Below, piece by piece: positions 47,817 to 56,288 of a stretch of DNA of 64,000 bases. Made by a program: the position numbers and the translations under genes. This DNA comes from Hyphococcus sp. (lineage in GTDB: Bacteria; Pseudomonadota; Alphaproteobacteria; Caulobacterales; Parvularculaceae): positions 241,191 to 305,190 of the forward strand of contig JANQJK010000026.1 of NCBI GenBank assembly GCA_028281665.1, in the 5' to 3' direction. Position 1 is the stretch's first letter; each line of letters starts with the position of its first letter. A model generated the notes under the pieces. The model saw only the letters and a list, made by a program, of their open reading frames with translations. It had not been told where the DNA came from and ran no database searches.

Positions 47817-49855
47817 CCGCCGTCGCCATTTTGCGCCCCTCTATAGCGCTCGAACCAGGCCAGTATGTGGTCGACCTTGGCGATCAAATTTGAAGGCCGG
47901 CCGGCAATGCCATGCGGCGCGTCGGGTATACGCACCATGGCCGTATCTATGTCGCGCAACTGGAGCGCCTGATAATATTGCTCCGTTTCTGACATCGGCG
48001 TTCGGTAGTCCGCCTCGCCGGTCAGCAACATGGTCGGCGTTGAAACGTTCCCGACAAGGGAGAGGGGCGACCGGGCCCAGTAAGTCTCCGGGTCTTCCCA
48101 GGGCTGCTTTCCAAACCAGTATTTTCCGAAATAGGGATAGAAATCCGATGTCAGCACGAAACTTGCCCAGTTTATAACGGGCTTTGCGACAACCGCCGCT
48201 TTGAACCGATCGGTCTTGCCGACGATCCACGCGGTAAGAACGCCGCCGCCGGAACCGCCTGTCACGAACAGTTGGTCATCATCTACAAAACCTCTTGCGA
48301 TCGCGGCGTCGACGCCGGAGATCAGATCGTCGTAGTCTTCACCCGGATAATTGTGATGAATGAGGTTCGCGAATTCATCGCCATAGCTCGTCGAGCCCCG
48401 CGGATTTGTATAAAGAACCACATAACCGGCGGCGGCAAAGAGCTGGACTTCAGCCGAAAAGTGCGGCCCGTAAGCGGTGTGCGGCCCGCCGTGAATCTCA
48501 AGGATCAGAGGATACTTTTTTGTTTCGTCGAAATCAGGCGGCGTTACCAGCCAGCCCTCGATTTCCCGGCCGTCGGCTGATGATTTCCAGGTCATTCGCT
48601 CCACGGCGCCAAGATCGATATCGGCGAAGAGATCGTCGTTGAGGCGCGTCTTTCTGGTTGCCGGCTGATCACCGGCTTTGATGGCAATATCCGCCGGGCG
48701 GTTTGCTCGGCCTGACGTATAGGCGATAACGCCAGACGCATTGGTCGAGAACCCGCCGCTTGTGTAAGGACGCCCAAGAATGGTTCCCGAAACATCGCGC
48801 ACCAGCGGGTTTCGTTCTCCGTCGAGCGTCAGGCGGGCCAGATAGTTCCGGGCACGATCCTCATACTGAATAATTAGCGATTCGTCGGAATCCCAGGCGA
48901 GGGCGCCGACCGAGCGATCAAAGTCGTCTGTGAGCGCCCGCTTGTCGGACCCGTCGACATTCATGACTGTAACGCGCGACGTCTGATAGCCCTTCAGGGT
49001 GTCCACATTGCCGAGATAGGCGATCTTGGTTCCGTCGGGAGAGACGACCGGCGAGAAATCCGGGCCGTCGCGATCGGTAAGACGTGTCAACGAACCGTCG
49101 TTCAGAGATACCCGCCATATGTCGCTCTCGATAAGGTCGCGCTCAAAGTCTTCGTTTCGGTTTGCGGAAAAGAAAATCGCGGAGCCGTCCGCAGCCCAGC
49201 TCAGCGGCCCGCCATGATTGAACGATCCGTCGGTCAGTTGCCGGGGCGTGCCGCCGTCGGCCGGAACAACAAAAATGTGCGTCGATCCGGAGCGTACGAA
49301 GCCGCCGCCGTCAGCGCGATAGAGAACGTCCTCGATAACTTTTGCGGGCGGCGCCCACTCGGCGCCTTCCGGCTTTGCCGGCGCCGTGGCCATGGGCGCG
49401 GATTTCTCTTCGACGAACATTGAGAACGCAATGGCGGCGCCGTCCGGCGCCCAGGCGATCATTTGCGGGGCTTCCGTCAGATTGGTCAGCAACGCGATTT
49501 GACCGGTATCCATCCAGCGCACATAGAGCTGCGGCGTCTTCGTTTCCGCGCCCGTCACAAACGCGAGGCGATCGCCGGACGGCGACCAGCGAGGACTTGA
49601 ATAGCTGTCGGCCCCCGAGAGCACCGGCCGATGATCGCCGTCGCCAACGGAGACAGTCCAGATCGAACCGCGCGCGCGATCGGTCATGATGTCGTTCGAA
49701 CGCCTTACGTAAGCGACGCTTGAGCCGTCCGGCGAGACTTGCGGATCGGACGCATATTCCAGCTGGAAAACGTCGGTGTTTTTCAGCGGCCGCGCATCGG
49801 CGGCGCCGAACGCGACGGCAAGCAAGGCAAATAAACAAACGATCATTCTCAACAT
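47813..49855 (-). CDS. S9 family prolyl oligopeptidase-type peptidase
   Basis: A 680-residue exported peptidase. A signal peptide (LFALLAVAFGAADA) precedes a beta-propeller made of WD40-like TolB-type blades (repeats such as SPDGSSVAYV and SPSGDRLAFV). The C-terminal hydrolase domain carries Ser535 in GGSGGG, Asp616 in GEADYRTP and His648 in PDAPHGI. Acylaminoacyl peptidase or dipeptidyl peptidase activity is likely. CAGGAG precedes the ATG. A perfect hairpin lies just upstream. Confidence 0.92.
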   Translation of the reverse strand: MLRMIVCLFALLAVAFGAADARPLKNTDVFQLEYASDPQVSPDGSSVAYVRRSNDIMTDRARGSIWTVSVGDGDHRPVLSGADSYSSPRWSPSGDRLAFVTGAETKTPQLYVRWMDTGQIALLTNLTEAPQMIAWAPDGAAIAFSMFVEEKSAPMATAPAKPEGAEWAPPAKVIEDVLYRADGGGFVRSGSTHIFVVPADGGTPRQLTDGSFNHGGPLSWAADGSAIFFSANRNEDFERDLIESDIWRVSLNDGSLTRLTDRDGPDFSPVVSPDGTKIAYLGNVDTLKGYQTSRVTVMNVDGSDKRALTDDFDRSVGALAWDSDESLIIQYEDRARNYLARLTLDGERNPLVRDVSGTILGRPYTSGGFSTNASGVIAYTSGRANRPADIAIKAGDQPATRKTRLNDDLFADIDLGAVERMTWKSSADGREIEGWLVTPPDFDETKKYPLILEIHGGPHTAYGPHFSAEVQLFAAAGYVVLYTNPRGSTSYGDEFANLIHHNYPGEDYDDLISGVDAAIARGFVDDDQLFVTGGSGGGVLTAWIVGKTDRFKAAVVAKPVINWASFVLTSDFYPYFGKYWFGKQPWEDPETYWARSPLSLVGNVSTPTMLLTGEADYRTPMSETEQYYQALQLRDIDTAMVRIPDAPHGIAGRPSNLIAKVDHILAWFERYRGAQNGDGG

Positions 49856-49880
49856 TCAGTGCTCCTGGAGACGATATTAC

Positions 49881-49907
49881 GGAGTGCGGCGGCGACCGCC
49901 GCACTCC
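49881..49907. promoter_or_regulatory. Perfect 12-bp hairpin upstream of the S9 peptidase
   Basis: GGAGTGCGGCGG (49881-49892) and CCGCCGCACTCC (49896-49907) are exact complements around a 3-base loop. On the minus strand it sits about 25 bases before the peptidase ATG, inside or near its leader, and lacks a T run. A role in mRNA stability is a guess. Confidence 0.5.
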
Positions 49908-50007
49908 CGAGATTAGTCAAAAGACTTTCCGCGGAAGAAACGTGAACAGAGGTCTCCATGTCAATGCAATCATGGGTCTTTGAGGATATAGGGCAGTAAA
50001 TTACCAC

Positions 50008-53000
50008 TTAGGCGGATATCGCATTGATATTTAACGTTTTTATTGCCGGTAAATCGAACTGCCGTCCTTTGCTGGCGGCCGGTGAAAAGTCATACTCACC
50101 CCTGAAGTTGACATGACGCCAGGTGATCACCGAGCCGCGGATCACGTCAGAGATAAGCGCCTTTTTGTCCTCTCTTGTTTTCGTTAGGGCGATTTGCTCG
50201 GAGAGATACAAGTAATTCCAGAGGATTACGGCATTCTGGATGATGAGTTTGCAGGCGGCGGTAATCTCCTGATTTTCCAGCGAGGCGTCCTGGAACGTCT
50301 GATCGTTGTCGAAGTAAACCGCCTTCGAGAACTTGTTGGACAGTTCGACCCGATTAAGCTGCTTCTGAATTCTTTGTCTGAGTTCCACATCATCGAAATA
50401 ACTGAGAATGAACTGCGTTTTGATGAGACGGCCGAACTCTTTCAATGCCTGATAGAGCGGATGATCGCGCGCATAGGAACTTAGCCGCTTGAAGAGCTGG
50501 GATGCGGACGCGTGCTGCGTATTGATGGAGGCGACGAAGCGTAAAATGTCGTCCCAATGCTCAAGGATCAATTTCCATCGAATTGTCCGGCTTGGGAGCA
50601 GGGGGTATCCTTTCTTTTTATACGTGCTGCGCGCTGAAAATGCATAAATGCGCTGTTGTGCGATGTTTTTGAGGCGCGGGGCGAAAGCGACTTTCATCAG
50701 ATGAGAGACCGCGAATATCTGTTCGGTATAGCCGTGCGTGTCCGTGGAATGGATTTGACCTTCGAGGATGCGATTTTCCATGAGGCCGTCAATGACATAG
50801 GGCGCTTCACGGTCCGATGCGCTAAAGACCTGTGAATGGAAAAGCGATTGCCGCTCGTCGATGAAGGAGTAAAGCGTAACGCCCTTTTCCTTGCCAAAAT
50901 ACTTGTATGAGTAATTCGCATGGAGACAATCCGGCGCGACGCTGATTTTTCGTCCGTCGCTGCTTGAGTGCACGTGGGGCGGGGACGATAAATACCCGTT
51001 TGCTAGAGAAAGCGCGTTAATCGCCTCAACGATTCTCCTGTTTGCCGCACGTAAGTTGTCGAGATCAAAATGCCAGGCGACCGCATTGCGAAGGACATGC
51101 TCTTTCAGGCCAACGGAGATCTTCGCCATTTTGCCGACGCCGATATTGCACCCCTTGGCGATAACTCCGGCAATAAACAGAACCGGCCCGTGCTTCAATT
51201 TTGCGTTCTTATTGCTGAAATGGCGAAAGCAGCTCGTAAAATTGGTAATGCGATCTGCTTCGCTCATGACCTGCAGAACAGGGACGTATCCGCCGGCGCC
51301 GAGCGATGCGGCAATTGCGGAGTGTTCGTTGAAATCAGTGCGAGGCGTTCGAACGCGGCAGCGGTTGGCGGCGTCCTGTGACATCCAGACGTTGTCGCCA
51401 GACAGATAGCGTTCGTTGACCGTCTTGTATGTTCGCTCAATGGTTTCTTTCAAGCCGTCAAGCACGCGTTGACCATTTTCAAACTCGGCAAGGCCGGTCG
51501 CCTTCAGAATTGAAGCCCGTTCGCTTCGCCACTTCAGGCGGTCGATCAAATAGTCGTCAAGGGCTCGATATCGATAAGAAAATACGAGATTGAGTGCGCC
51601 GGACTTGATGGATTGCGCTGTATGAAAGAAGAGAAGGCACTTATACAACGATCCTCTGAATTGCCCGACATCATCGAATACCGCGCGGCGCTCCTGAGGC
51701 GTTAAAAACGTCAACGGCGGATTAGCGCCGACGACGCCGTTTGTTTCCTGGAAGTGGTCAATCGCAGAAAGGAGCGGCTTGTTCCGCGACGCCGGATCAA
51801 AATGCACTGACTTCATGATTGCGGCCACACGGGACTGCAATTTGCGCGATCGACTTTGTAGCGCATCAAAATATGCGAGGTTCCGAGCGGCTCGGCTGAG
51901 ATCGTCTTCAAGGCGGTTGATCGCCTTTTCGTCAAGGTCATCGCTGCGTTCGAATTCAAGCGCCAGTTCTTCAATCTTATAGTATTTTTCGCTGGGCGTG
52001 GCGTCCGTAAGCCCGATGATCGCCAGCACGGCGTTTTTGAACTGCTCGCTTGACTTATGCGCCTTGCTGAGCGCCTGGATCGCCAGATCGCGCTCGGCTT
52101 TCACGGCGGCGTCGCTTTTGGCGACCTCAGCATCGGCGGCGTTCTTTGTCGCCGTCACGGATTTGACGAGAATATCGATCAGGGCGTCCTGGCGCTGAAA
52201 GTATTGATGCTTGACGAAGGCCAGCACATACAGGAAAGATTTTTCCTCCGAAGCAAAGGAAACGAGTTGACGATGGCTCGCCTTGCGGGCCCAGTCGGCA
52301 TAGTACGCCGTCGCCTTGTCGTTCAGGCCTATTGTTCGATATATCGGCGCGAATTGGTCGTACAATGACCTGAAATACGCCATGACGCGCTCGCTTTCCG
52401 AAATATCGCGCGGCCGAAGCGATTGGCTGATCTTTTTTAATCCAGTCAACCGCCAGTGCTGTTTGCCGCCGCCGGCTCCGGCTCTCATCAGGCCGCGCAG
52501 ATTTTGACGATGCGCGCGCGTCAGCGCCGCTTTCAAATCGTTGATCAGCTCATGCTCATGGGCGTTGAAAGCATCTGTGACGATCTCCGTCAGCGTAAAG
52601 GCCGAAGGAACTTCGATCTGACGCTTCCAGCATTCATCAATCAGTATTAGGATAATATCTTTCGGGTGTTGCTGGTTTTTAACGCATTGGCAGGCCCTGG
52701 TTGTTAATACGGCCAGTGCGTCGTCATCGCATGGCGACCAGTTGCAGACCTGCAGGATTTGCCGGCGATGGCGTGTAACAGCGCCGCCGACATACTGCGT
52801 AAGATCGATATTGCGAATGCCGAGCATGCGGGCGGCGAACCGGATATCCGCAGCATAAAAATCATTGACCGGAAAGAACTTGCCGTGCGCCCTGAAATAG
52901 CCGAGTTGGAGAAGAAACCCGAGCCGCAGGTGGGTTTTCCTAATGGACGCCAGCGTCTGCTTAAGGTCGTGTGCAGGTGTGAAGTATAAGCTTCGCTCTT

Positions 53001-53070
53001 CCGCGGTGAAACGTTTCGGCGTGTTCAGTCGTCGTTGCTCAGGTGAGGAAAGGATCGATAAAAGCGGCAT
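50008..53070 (-). CDS. tnpA: Tn3-family DDE transposase
   Basis: A 1020-residue transposase, the full length of the family. The N-terminal part (residues 1-180) matches the DNA-binding region, a coiled Ala/Lys/Glu-rich stretch lies near 300-400, and the catalytic core has D705 (SSSDGRK), D777 (STDTHGYTE) and E909 (QLNRVELSN). The last part (AVILWNYLYLSEQI) is the conserved C-terminal helix. No frameshift or internal stop is seen, so it may be active. The stop overlaps the candidate left inverted repeat. The ATG is at the end of GGGGTT. Confidence 0.95.
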   Translation of the reverse strand: MPLLSILSSPEQRRLNTPKRFTAEERSLYFTPAHDLKQTLASIRKTHLRLGFLLQLGYFRAHGKFFPVNDFYAADIRFAARMLGIRNIDLTQYVGGAVTRHRRQILQVCNWSPCDDDALAVLTTRACQCVKNQQHPKDIILILIDECWKRQIEVPSAFTLTEIVTDAFNAHEHELINDLKAALTRAHRQNLRGLMRAGAGGGKQHWRLTGLKKISQSLRPRDISESERVMAYFRSLYDQFAPIYRTIGLNDKATAYYADWARKASHRQLVSFASEEKSFLYVLAFVKHQYFQRQDALIDILVKSVTATKNAADAEVAKSDAAVKAERDLAIQALSKAHKSSEQFKNAVLAIIGLTDATPSEKYYKIEELALEFERSDDLDEKAINRLEDDLSRAARNLAYFDALQSRSRKLQSRVAAIMKSVHFDPASRNKPLLSAIDHFQETNGVVGANPPLTFLTPQERRAVFDDVGQFRGSLYKCLLFFHTAQSIKSGALNLVFSYRYRALDDYLIDRLKWRSERASILKATGLAEFENGQRVLDGLKETIERTYKTVNERYLSGDNVWMSQDAANRCRVRTPRTDFNEHSAIAASLGAGGYVPVLQVMSEADRITNFTSCFRHFSNKNAKLKHGPVLFIAGVIAKGCNIGVGKMAKISVGLKEHVLRNAVAWHFDLDNLRAANRRIVEAINALSLANGYLSSPPHVHSSSDGRKISVAPDCLHANYSYKYFGKEKGVTLYSFIDERQSLFHSQVFSASDREAPYVIDGLMENRILEGQIHSTDTHGYTEQIFAVSHLMKVAFAPRLKNIAQQRIYAFSARSTYKKKGYPLLPSRTIRWKLILEHWDDILRFVASINTQHASASQLFKRLSSYARDHPLYQALKEFGRLIKTQFILSYFDDVELRQRIQKQLNRVELSNKFSKAVYFDNDQTFQDASLENQEITAACKLIIQNAVILWNYLYLSEQIALTKTREDKKALISDVIRGSVITWRHVNFRGEYDFSPAASKGRQFDLPAIKTLNINAISA

Positions 53071-53378
53071 AACCCCGGATTATCGCCATGTCGCAACCTG
53101 ATTCGGAATGGGCGGTTTTTCCACAATGCAATCGCTGGCAGCGTGTAGGCGTCATTTGGCGACCTTCGACTGGCCGGCCCGACTTTCAGGCCAGCTTCTA
53201 AAACCGCCGTGCGCCAGGAGTGCTTCCGTTCCCGCGCTTTCAATTGGGGAAGGGTAAGGCGCGCTTTTTAACGGCATCGCCCACATACTTCCGATAATTA
53301 TCAATATCGGAATCTTTGTGATATTGCGCAAATCATGCCAGAAACCACGGGAATCAGTTGTTTCAACGTTTTTTCGCC
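53071..53378. other. Divergent intergenic region between tnpA and the recombinase
   Basis: About 300 bases with no gene. It contains a perfect palindrome at 53289-53312, a further copy of the half-site TCGGAAT at 53103-53109, and an internal TTGCGCAA palindrome near 53322-53331. In Tn3 elements this is where resolution sites and promoters of both genes lie. No promoter pair is assigned with confidence. Confidence 0.5.
53289..53312. promoter_or_regulatory. Candidate recombination core site (8-8-8 palindrome)
   Basis: TTCCGATA (53289-53296) and TATCGGAA (53305-53312) are perfect inverted arms around the 8-base spacer ATTATCAA. Arm-spacer-arm layout with an asymmetric 6-8-base centre is the plan of tyrosine recombinase crossover sites such as loxP, dif and the TnpI core. 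It lies 67 bases before the recombinase start. Function is inferred from form and place. Confidence 0.5.
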
Positions 53379-54638
53379 ATGCTTTCATCCGCTTTGAAAA
53401 CCGCGCCTTCGCCATTCCTCGACACGCTCAAGGACATGGATAACCCACATCGGCAGCGCGCGTTCGATGTCTCTGCGGTCTTCGCGGACGGCGCGCCGAG
53501 CGGTGCCGAAATCGATTACGAGCACGCGCTGAAGTTTCTCTACAGCTACAACGGTTCCACGGCGACGTTTAATGCGTATCGACGCGAGCTTGAACGGCTC
53601 CTGCAATGGTCCTGGCGGGTTGAAAACCGCGCAGTGCATGGGCTGGCGCGCGAAGACATTGAAGAATTCATCCGCTTTTCGCTGAGCCCGCCGGCGAGCT
53701 GGATCGGCGATGTTCATGCGCCGCGTTTTGTTATCGACAAAGGAGAACGCAAGGCCAATCCGAAATGGCGTCCGTTTGTCGCCAGTATCTCTAAAACAGA
53801 GCAGAAAAACGGCAGGAAACCAGATGCGAAATCCTATCGCCCCAGCCAGTCCGCCGTGCGCGCGACATTTACGGCGCTGTCGTCATTCTATGACTATCTG
53901 ACGGAAGAAAACATTATCAACGCAAACCCTGTCGCGCTGATCCGCCAGAAAAGCAAATTCATCAAGCGCGATCAGAACGCTGCGGTCGTGCGGCGAATTT
54001 CAAATCTGCAATGGGATTACGTTATCGAGACAGCGGAATTCATGGCGGACGATGATCCGTCCACGCATGAACGCACGCTTTTCATCATGAACTGCCTGTT
54101 TGCGCTTTATTTGCGGATATCCGAACTGGTGGCGGATGAGCGTTCAGCGCCGGCGATGGGCGATTTCCGCAAAGATCAGGACGGCGCCTGGTGGTTTCAT
54201 GTCACCGGCAAAGGAAACAAGGATCGCACGGTGACTGTTTCCGACGCCATGCTGGAGGCCTTGAAGCGTTATCGCGGCGCGCTCGGCCTGACCCCCTTGC
54301 CGACAATCAACGAGCATACGCCGCTGATCGCCAAGGCGCGCGGGACCGGTCCCGTAACGTCGACGCGGCAAATCAGGCGCATCGTTCAGGATTGTTTTGA
54401 TGCGGCCTTCGAGCGCATGAAATCCGACGGCTTGGCCGACGACGCCATGGAATTGCGGGCCGCAACCGTCCACTGGCTGCGCCACACGGGCATTTCAGAG
54501 GACGTCAAAACCCGGCCGCGCGAGCATGTGCGCGACGATGCCGGGCACGCTTCGATGGCGACGACAGATCGTTACATTGAAAGCGACCGGCGAGAACGTC
54601 ATGCCTCGGCCCGCAAGAAACCGCTCCGGGATTTGTAA
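53379..54638 (+). CDS. Tyrosine site-specific recombinase (integrase)
   Basis: A protein of 419 residues from ATG 53379 (a TTG at 53358 would add 7). It has an N-terminal SAM-like core-binding domain and a catalytic domain with Arg246 (LRISELV), Lys278 (TGKGNK), His365 and Arg368 (HWLRHTG), His390 (GHASM) and nucleophile Tyr399 (TDRYIES). All six catalytic positions are present. It is longer than XerC/D (about 300) owing to insertions around residues 100-160. It is divergent from tnpA and probably acts as its cointegrate resolvase, but an unrelated integrase is possible. Confidence 0.9.
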   Translation: MLSSALKTAPSPFLDTLKDMDNPHRQRAFDVSAVFADGAPSGAEIDYEHALKFLYSYNGSTATFNAYRRELERLLQWSWRVENRAVHGLAREDIEEFIRFSLSPPASWIGDVHAPRFVIDKGERKANPKWRPFVASISKTEQKNGRKPDAKSYRPSQSAVRATFTALSSFYDYLTEENIINANPVALIRQKSKFIKRDQNAAVVRRISNLQWDYVIETAEFMADDDPSTHERTLFIMNCLFALYLRISELVADERSAPAMGDFRKDQDGAWWFHVTGKGNKDRTVTVSDAMLEALKRYRGALGLTPLPTINEHTPLIAKARGTGPVTSTRQIRRIVQDCFDAAFERMKSDGLADDAMELRAATVHWLRHTGISEDVKTRPREHVRDDAGHASMATTDRYIESDRRERHASARKKPLRDL

Positions 54639-54657
54639 AACGCGCAGCCTGACGCTG

Positions 54658-55500
54658 CTATTTCGGTGCATCCAGAACCATTCCGTCAAAGGCCGGCTCG
54701 ACGCCATCCGGCAATATTTTTCTCAGCGTCTGATAATCCATGTGCACGTGCAGATTGGTGAGGATCGCCCGGCGCGGTTTGACACGTGCGATCCATTCAA
54801 GCGTCAGGTCCAGATGCGCATGGGTTCGATGCGGCGTCATCTGCAAGGCGTCGACAATCCAGGTATCGACGCCGGACAGGATTTCAAAGCTTTCTTCCGG
54901 CAGCCCGACCACATCGCTTGAATAAGCAAACGGCCCGAAACGGAAGCCAAGCGAGTCGACGTTGCCATGGTTTTGCAGAAACGCCATCGCCGGCAGCGCC
55001 TCGCCTGCGCCTTCGAGTTCGAAGGCTGCGCCGCACGGAGGCATCACGCGCCTTTCCAGAATTGCCGGATAGAGCGACCCGGGCGCCTGCTCGAAGCAGT
55101 AGTCGAAGCGCCTGAGGATTGCGCCGGTCGTTGCTTCGTCCACATAAGTGGGAACGCGTTTTCGCATGGAGATTGCGATCATGCGCAGATCGTCAATGCC
55201 GTGAGTCTGGTCGGCGTGGTCGTGCGTGTAAAGCACGGCGTTGAGATGGCCGCACCGCGCTGCAAGAAGCTGCGCGCGCATATCGGGCGAGGTATCGACC
55301 AGCACATTCGTTGTCTTGCCCTGCGCAAAGCCGTTTTTCGCGTGAGCGCGCTGCACGAGGATCGAACACCGCGAGCGTCGGTTTTTCGGTTCGCCCGGGT
55401 CGCAGTCGCCCCACGCCCCCGCTCCGTCCATGCCCCCAAACCGCGGCACGCCGCCGGATGATCCGCACCCAAGGATCGTTACGCGAATGTCGCTTGTCAT
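54658..55500 (-). CDS. PhnP-like metallo-beta-lactamase-fold hydrolase
   Basis: A 280-residue protein. It starts MTSDIRVTILGCGSSGGVPR, the usual PhnP-type N-terminus. The metal motif THDHADQTHGIDDLR provides HxHxDH, and later ligands are in SDVVGLPE and LTNLHVHMDY. Phosphodiesterase activity on cyclic or linear phosphates is the family expectation. The ATG overlaps the tatD stop (ATGA). It is the last gene of the rlpA-to-here operon, and the mobile element begins 19 bases after its stop. Confidence 0.93.
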   Translation of the reverse strand: MTSDIRVTILGCGSSGGVPRFGGMDGAGAWGDCDPGEPKNRRSRCSILVQRAHAKNGFAQGKTTNVLVDTSPDMRAQLLAARCGHLNAVLYTHDHADQTHGIDDLRMIAISMRKRVPTYVDEATTGAILRRFDYCFEQAPGSLYPAILERRVMPPCGAAFELEGAGEALPAMAFLQNHGNVDSLGFRFGPFAYSSDVVGLPEESFEILSGVDTWIVDALQMTPHRTHAHLDLTLEWIARVKPRRAILTNLHVHMDYQTLRKILPDGVEPAFDGMVLDAPK

Positions 55501-56285
55501 CGTTTGTCAGCCCGTTTTGCACGGGAGAACAGACGAAAGAAATTGTCGGTGGTGTGCCGTGCAATCTCGTCGACGGATACATTTTTGACTTCCGCCAGTT
55601 TCTCCGCGACGTGAACAAGATAGGCGGGTTCGTTACGCCGCCCGCGCATCGGAACCGGCGCGAGATACGGGCAATCCGTTTCGATAACGATCCGGTCGAG
55701 CGGCGTTGCCTCGGCGATCGCGCGAATATCGGCTGCATTCTTGAAAGTGATGATGCCGGAAAAGGAAATGTAGCCTCCGAGCGACAGGACGGCTTCAGCG
55801 AGCGCCGGTCCGCCCGTATAGCAATGGAGAAGCGGCGTGAACGCCCCCTCGCCGTGCGCGCGCGTTAATGTCTCGCGCATTTCGTCGTCCGCCTCGCGCG
55901 TGTGGATGACGAGCGGCAGGCCGGTTTCTCGTGCGGCGTCGATATGGGCGTTGAAGACCGGCCGCTGCGCCAAGCGGTCGGAATACTCATAGTGAAAATC
56001 GAGGCCGCACTCGCCAATGCCAATGACGTTTTCGTCGGCCGCCATGTCGATAAGCGTTTGCGCGTCGAGGTCCGGATGCTCCGACGCATAGTGCGGATGA
56101 ACGCCGACGGTGCGCCAGATAAAATCGTGAGAGTCAGCAATTTGCTTGATAGCGTTCGTTGACGCCAGCTTGTCGGAGATGGTCAGCATGTACGCGACGC
56201 CAGCGGCGCGAGCTGCGGAGATAACCGCATCGCAATCCTCCGCATACTGCTCTCCATGCAGATTGACGTGACTGTCCACAAGCAT
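55497..56285 (-). CDS. tatD: TatD-family metal-dependent DNase
   Basis: A 262-residue TIM-barrel hydrolase. The usual DSHxHL at the N-terminus reads DSHVNLH, so the second metal-site His is Asn; this variant recurs in Alphaproteobacteria from general knowledge. Other ligands are in GIGECGLDFHY, VIHTREADDE, LLHCYTGG and ETDCPYLAP. It may keep nuclease or deacylase activity with altered metal use. It lies 3 bases after holB, where metG is usually found in relatives. Confidence 0.94.
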   Translation of the reverse strand: MLVDSHVNLHGEQYAEDCDAVISAARAAGVAYMLTISDKLASTNAIKQIADSHDFIWRTVGVHPHYASEHPDLDAQTLIDMAADENVIGIGECGLDFHYEYSDRLAQRPVFNAHIDAARETGLPLVIHTREADDEMRETLTRAHGEGAFTPLLHCYTGGPALAEAVLSLGGYISFSGIITFKNAADIRAIAEATPLDRIVIETDCPYLAPVPMRGRRNEPAYLVHVAEKLAEVKNVSVDEIARHTTDNFFRLFSRAKRADKR

Positions 56286-56288
56286 GGC

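Larger units (their letters stand above)
49974..54638. mobile_element. Tn3-family element with divergent tyrosine recombinase
   Basis: The unit is a minus-strand Tn3-family transposase and a plus-strand tyrosine recombinase separated by a roughly 300-base region with a lox-like palindrome. Base composition of the transposase gene is visibly more AT-rich than the flanking chromosomal genes. A possible left inverted repeat of 38 bases, 49974-50011, runs from GGGTC to CTTAG and overlaps the transposase stop, as in Tn3. I could not find its partner on the right, so the right boundary (taken here as the recombinase stop) is uncertain. Confidence 0.55.

Noticed and set aside
53252..53290. Possible right inverted repeat of the Tn3 element
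   Set aside because: It shares only TAAG and a weak GCGCGCTTT stretch with the Tn3 consensus and does not match the left candidate.
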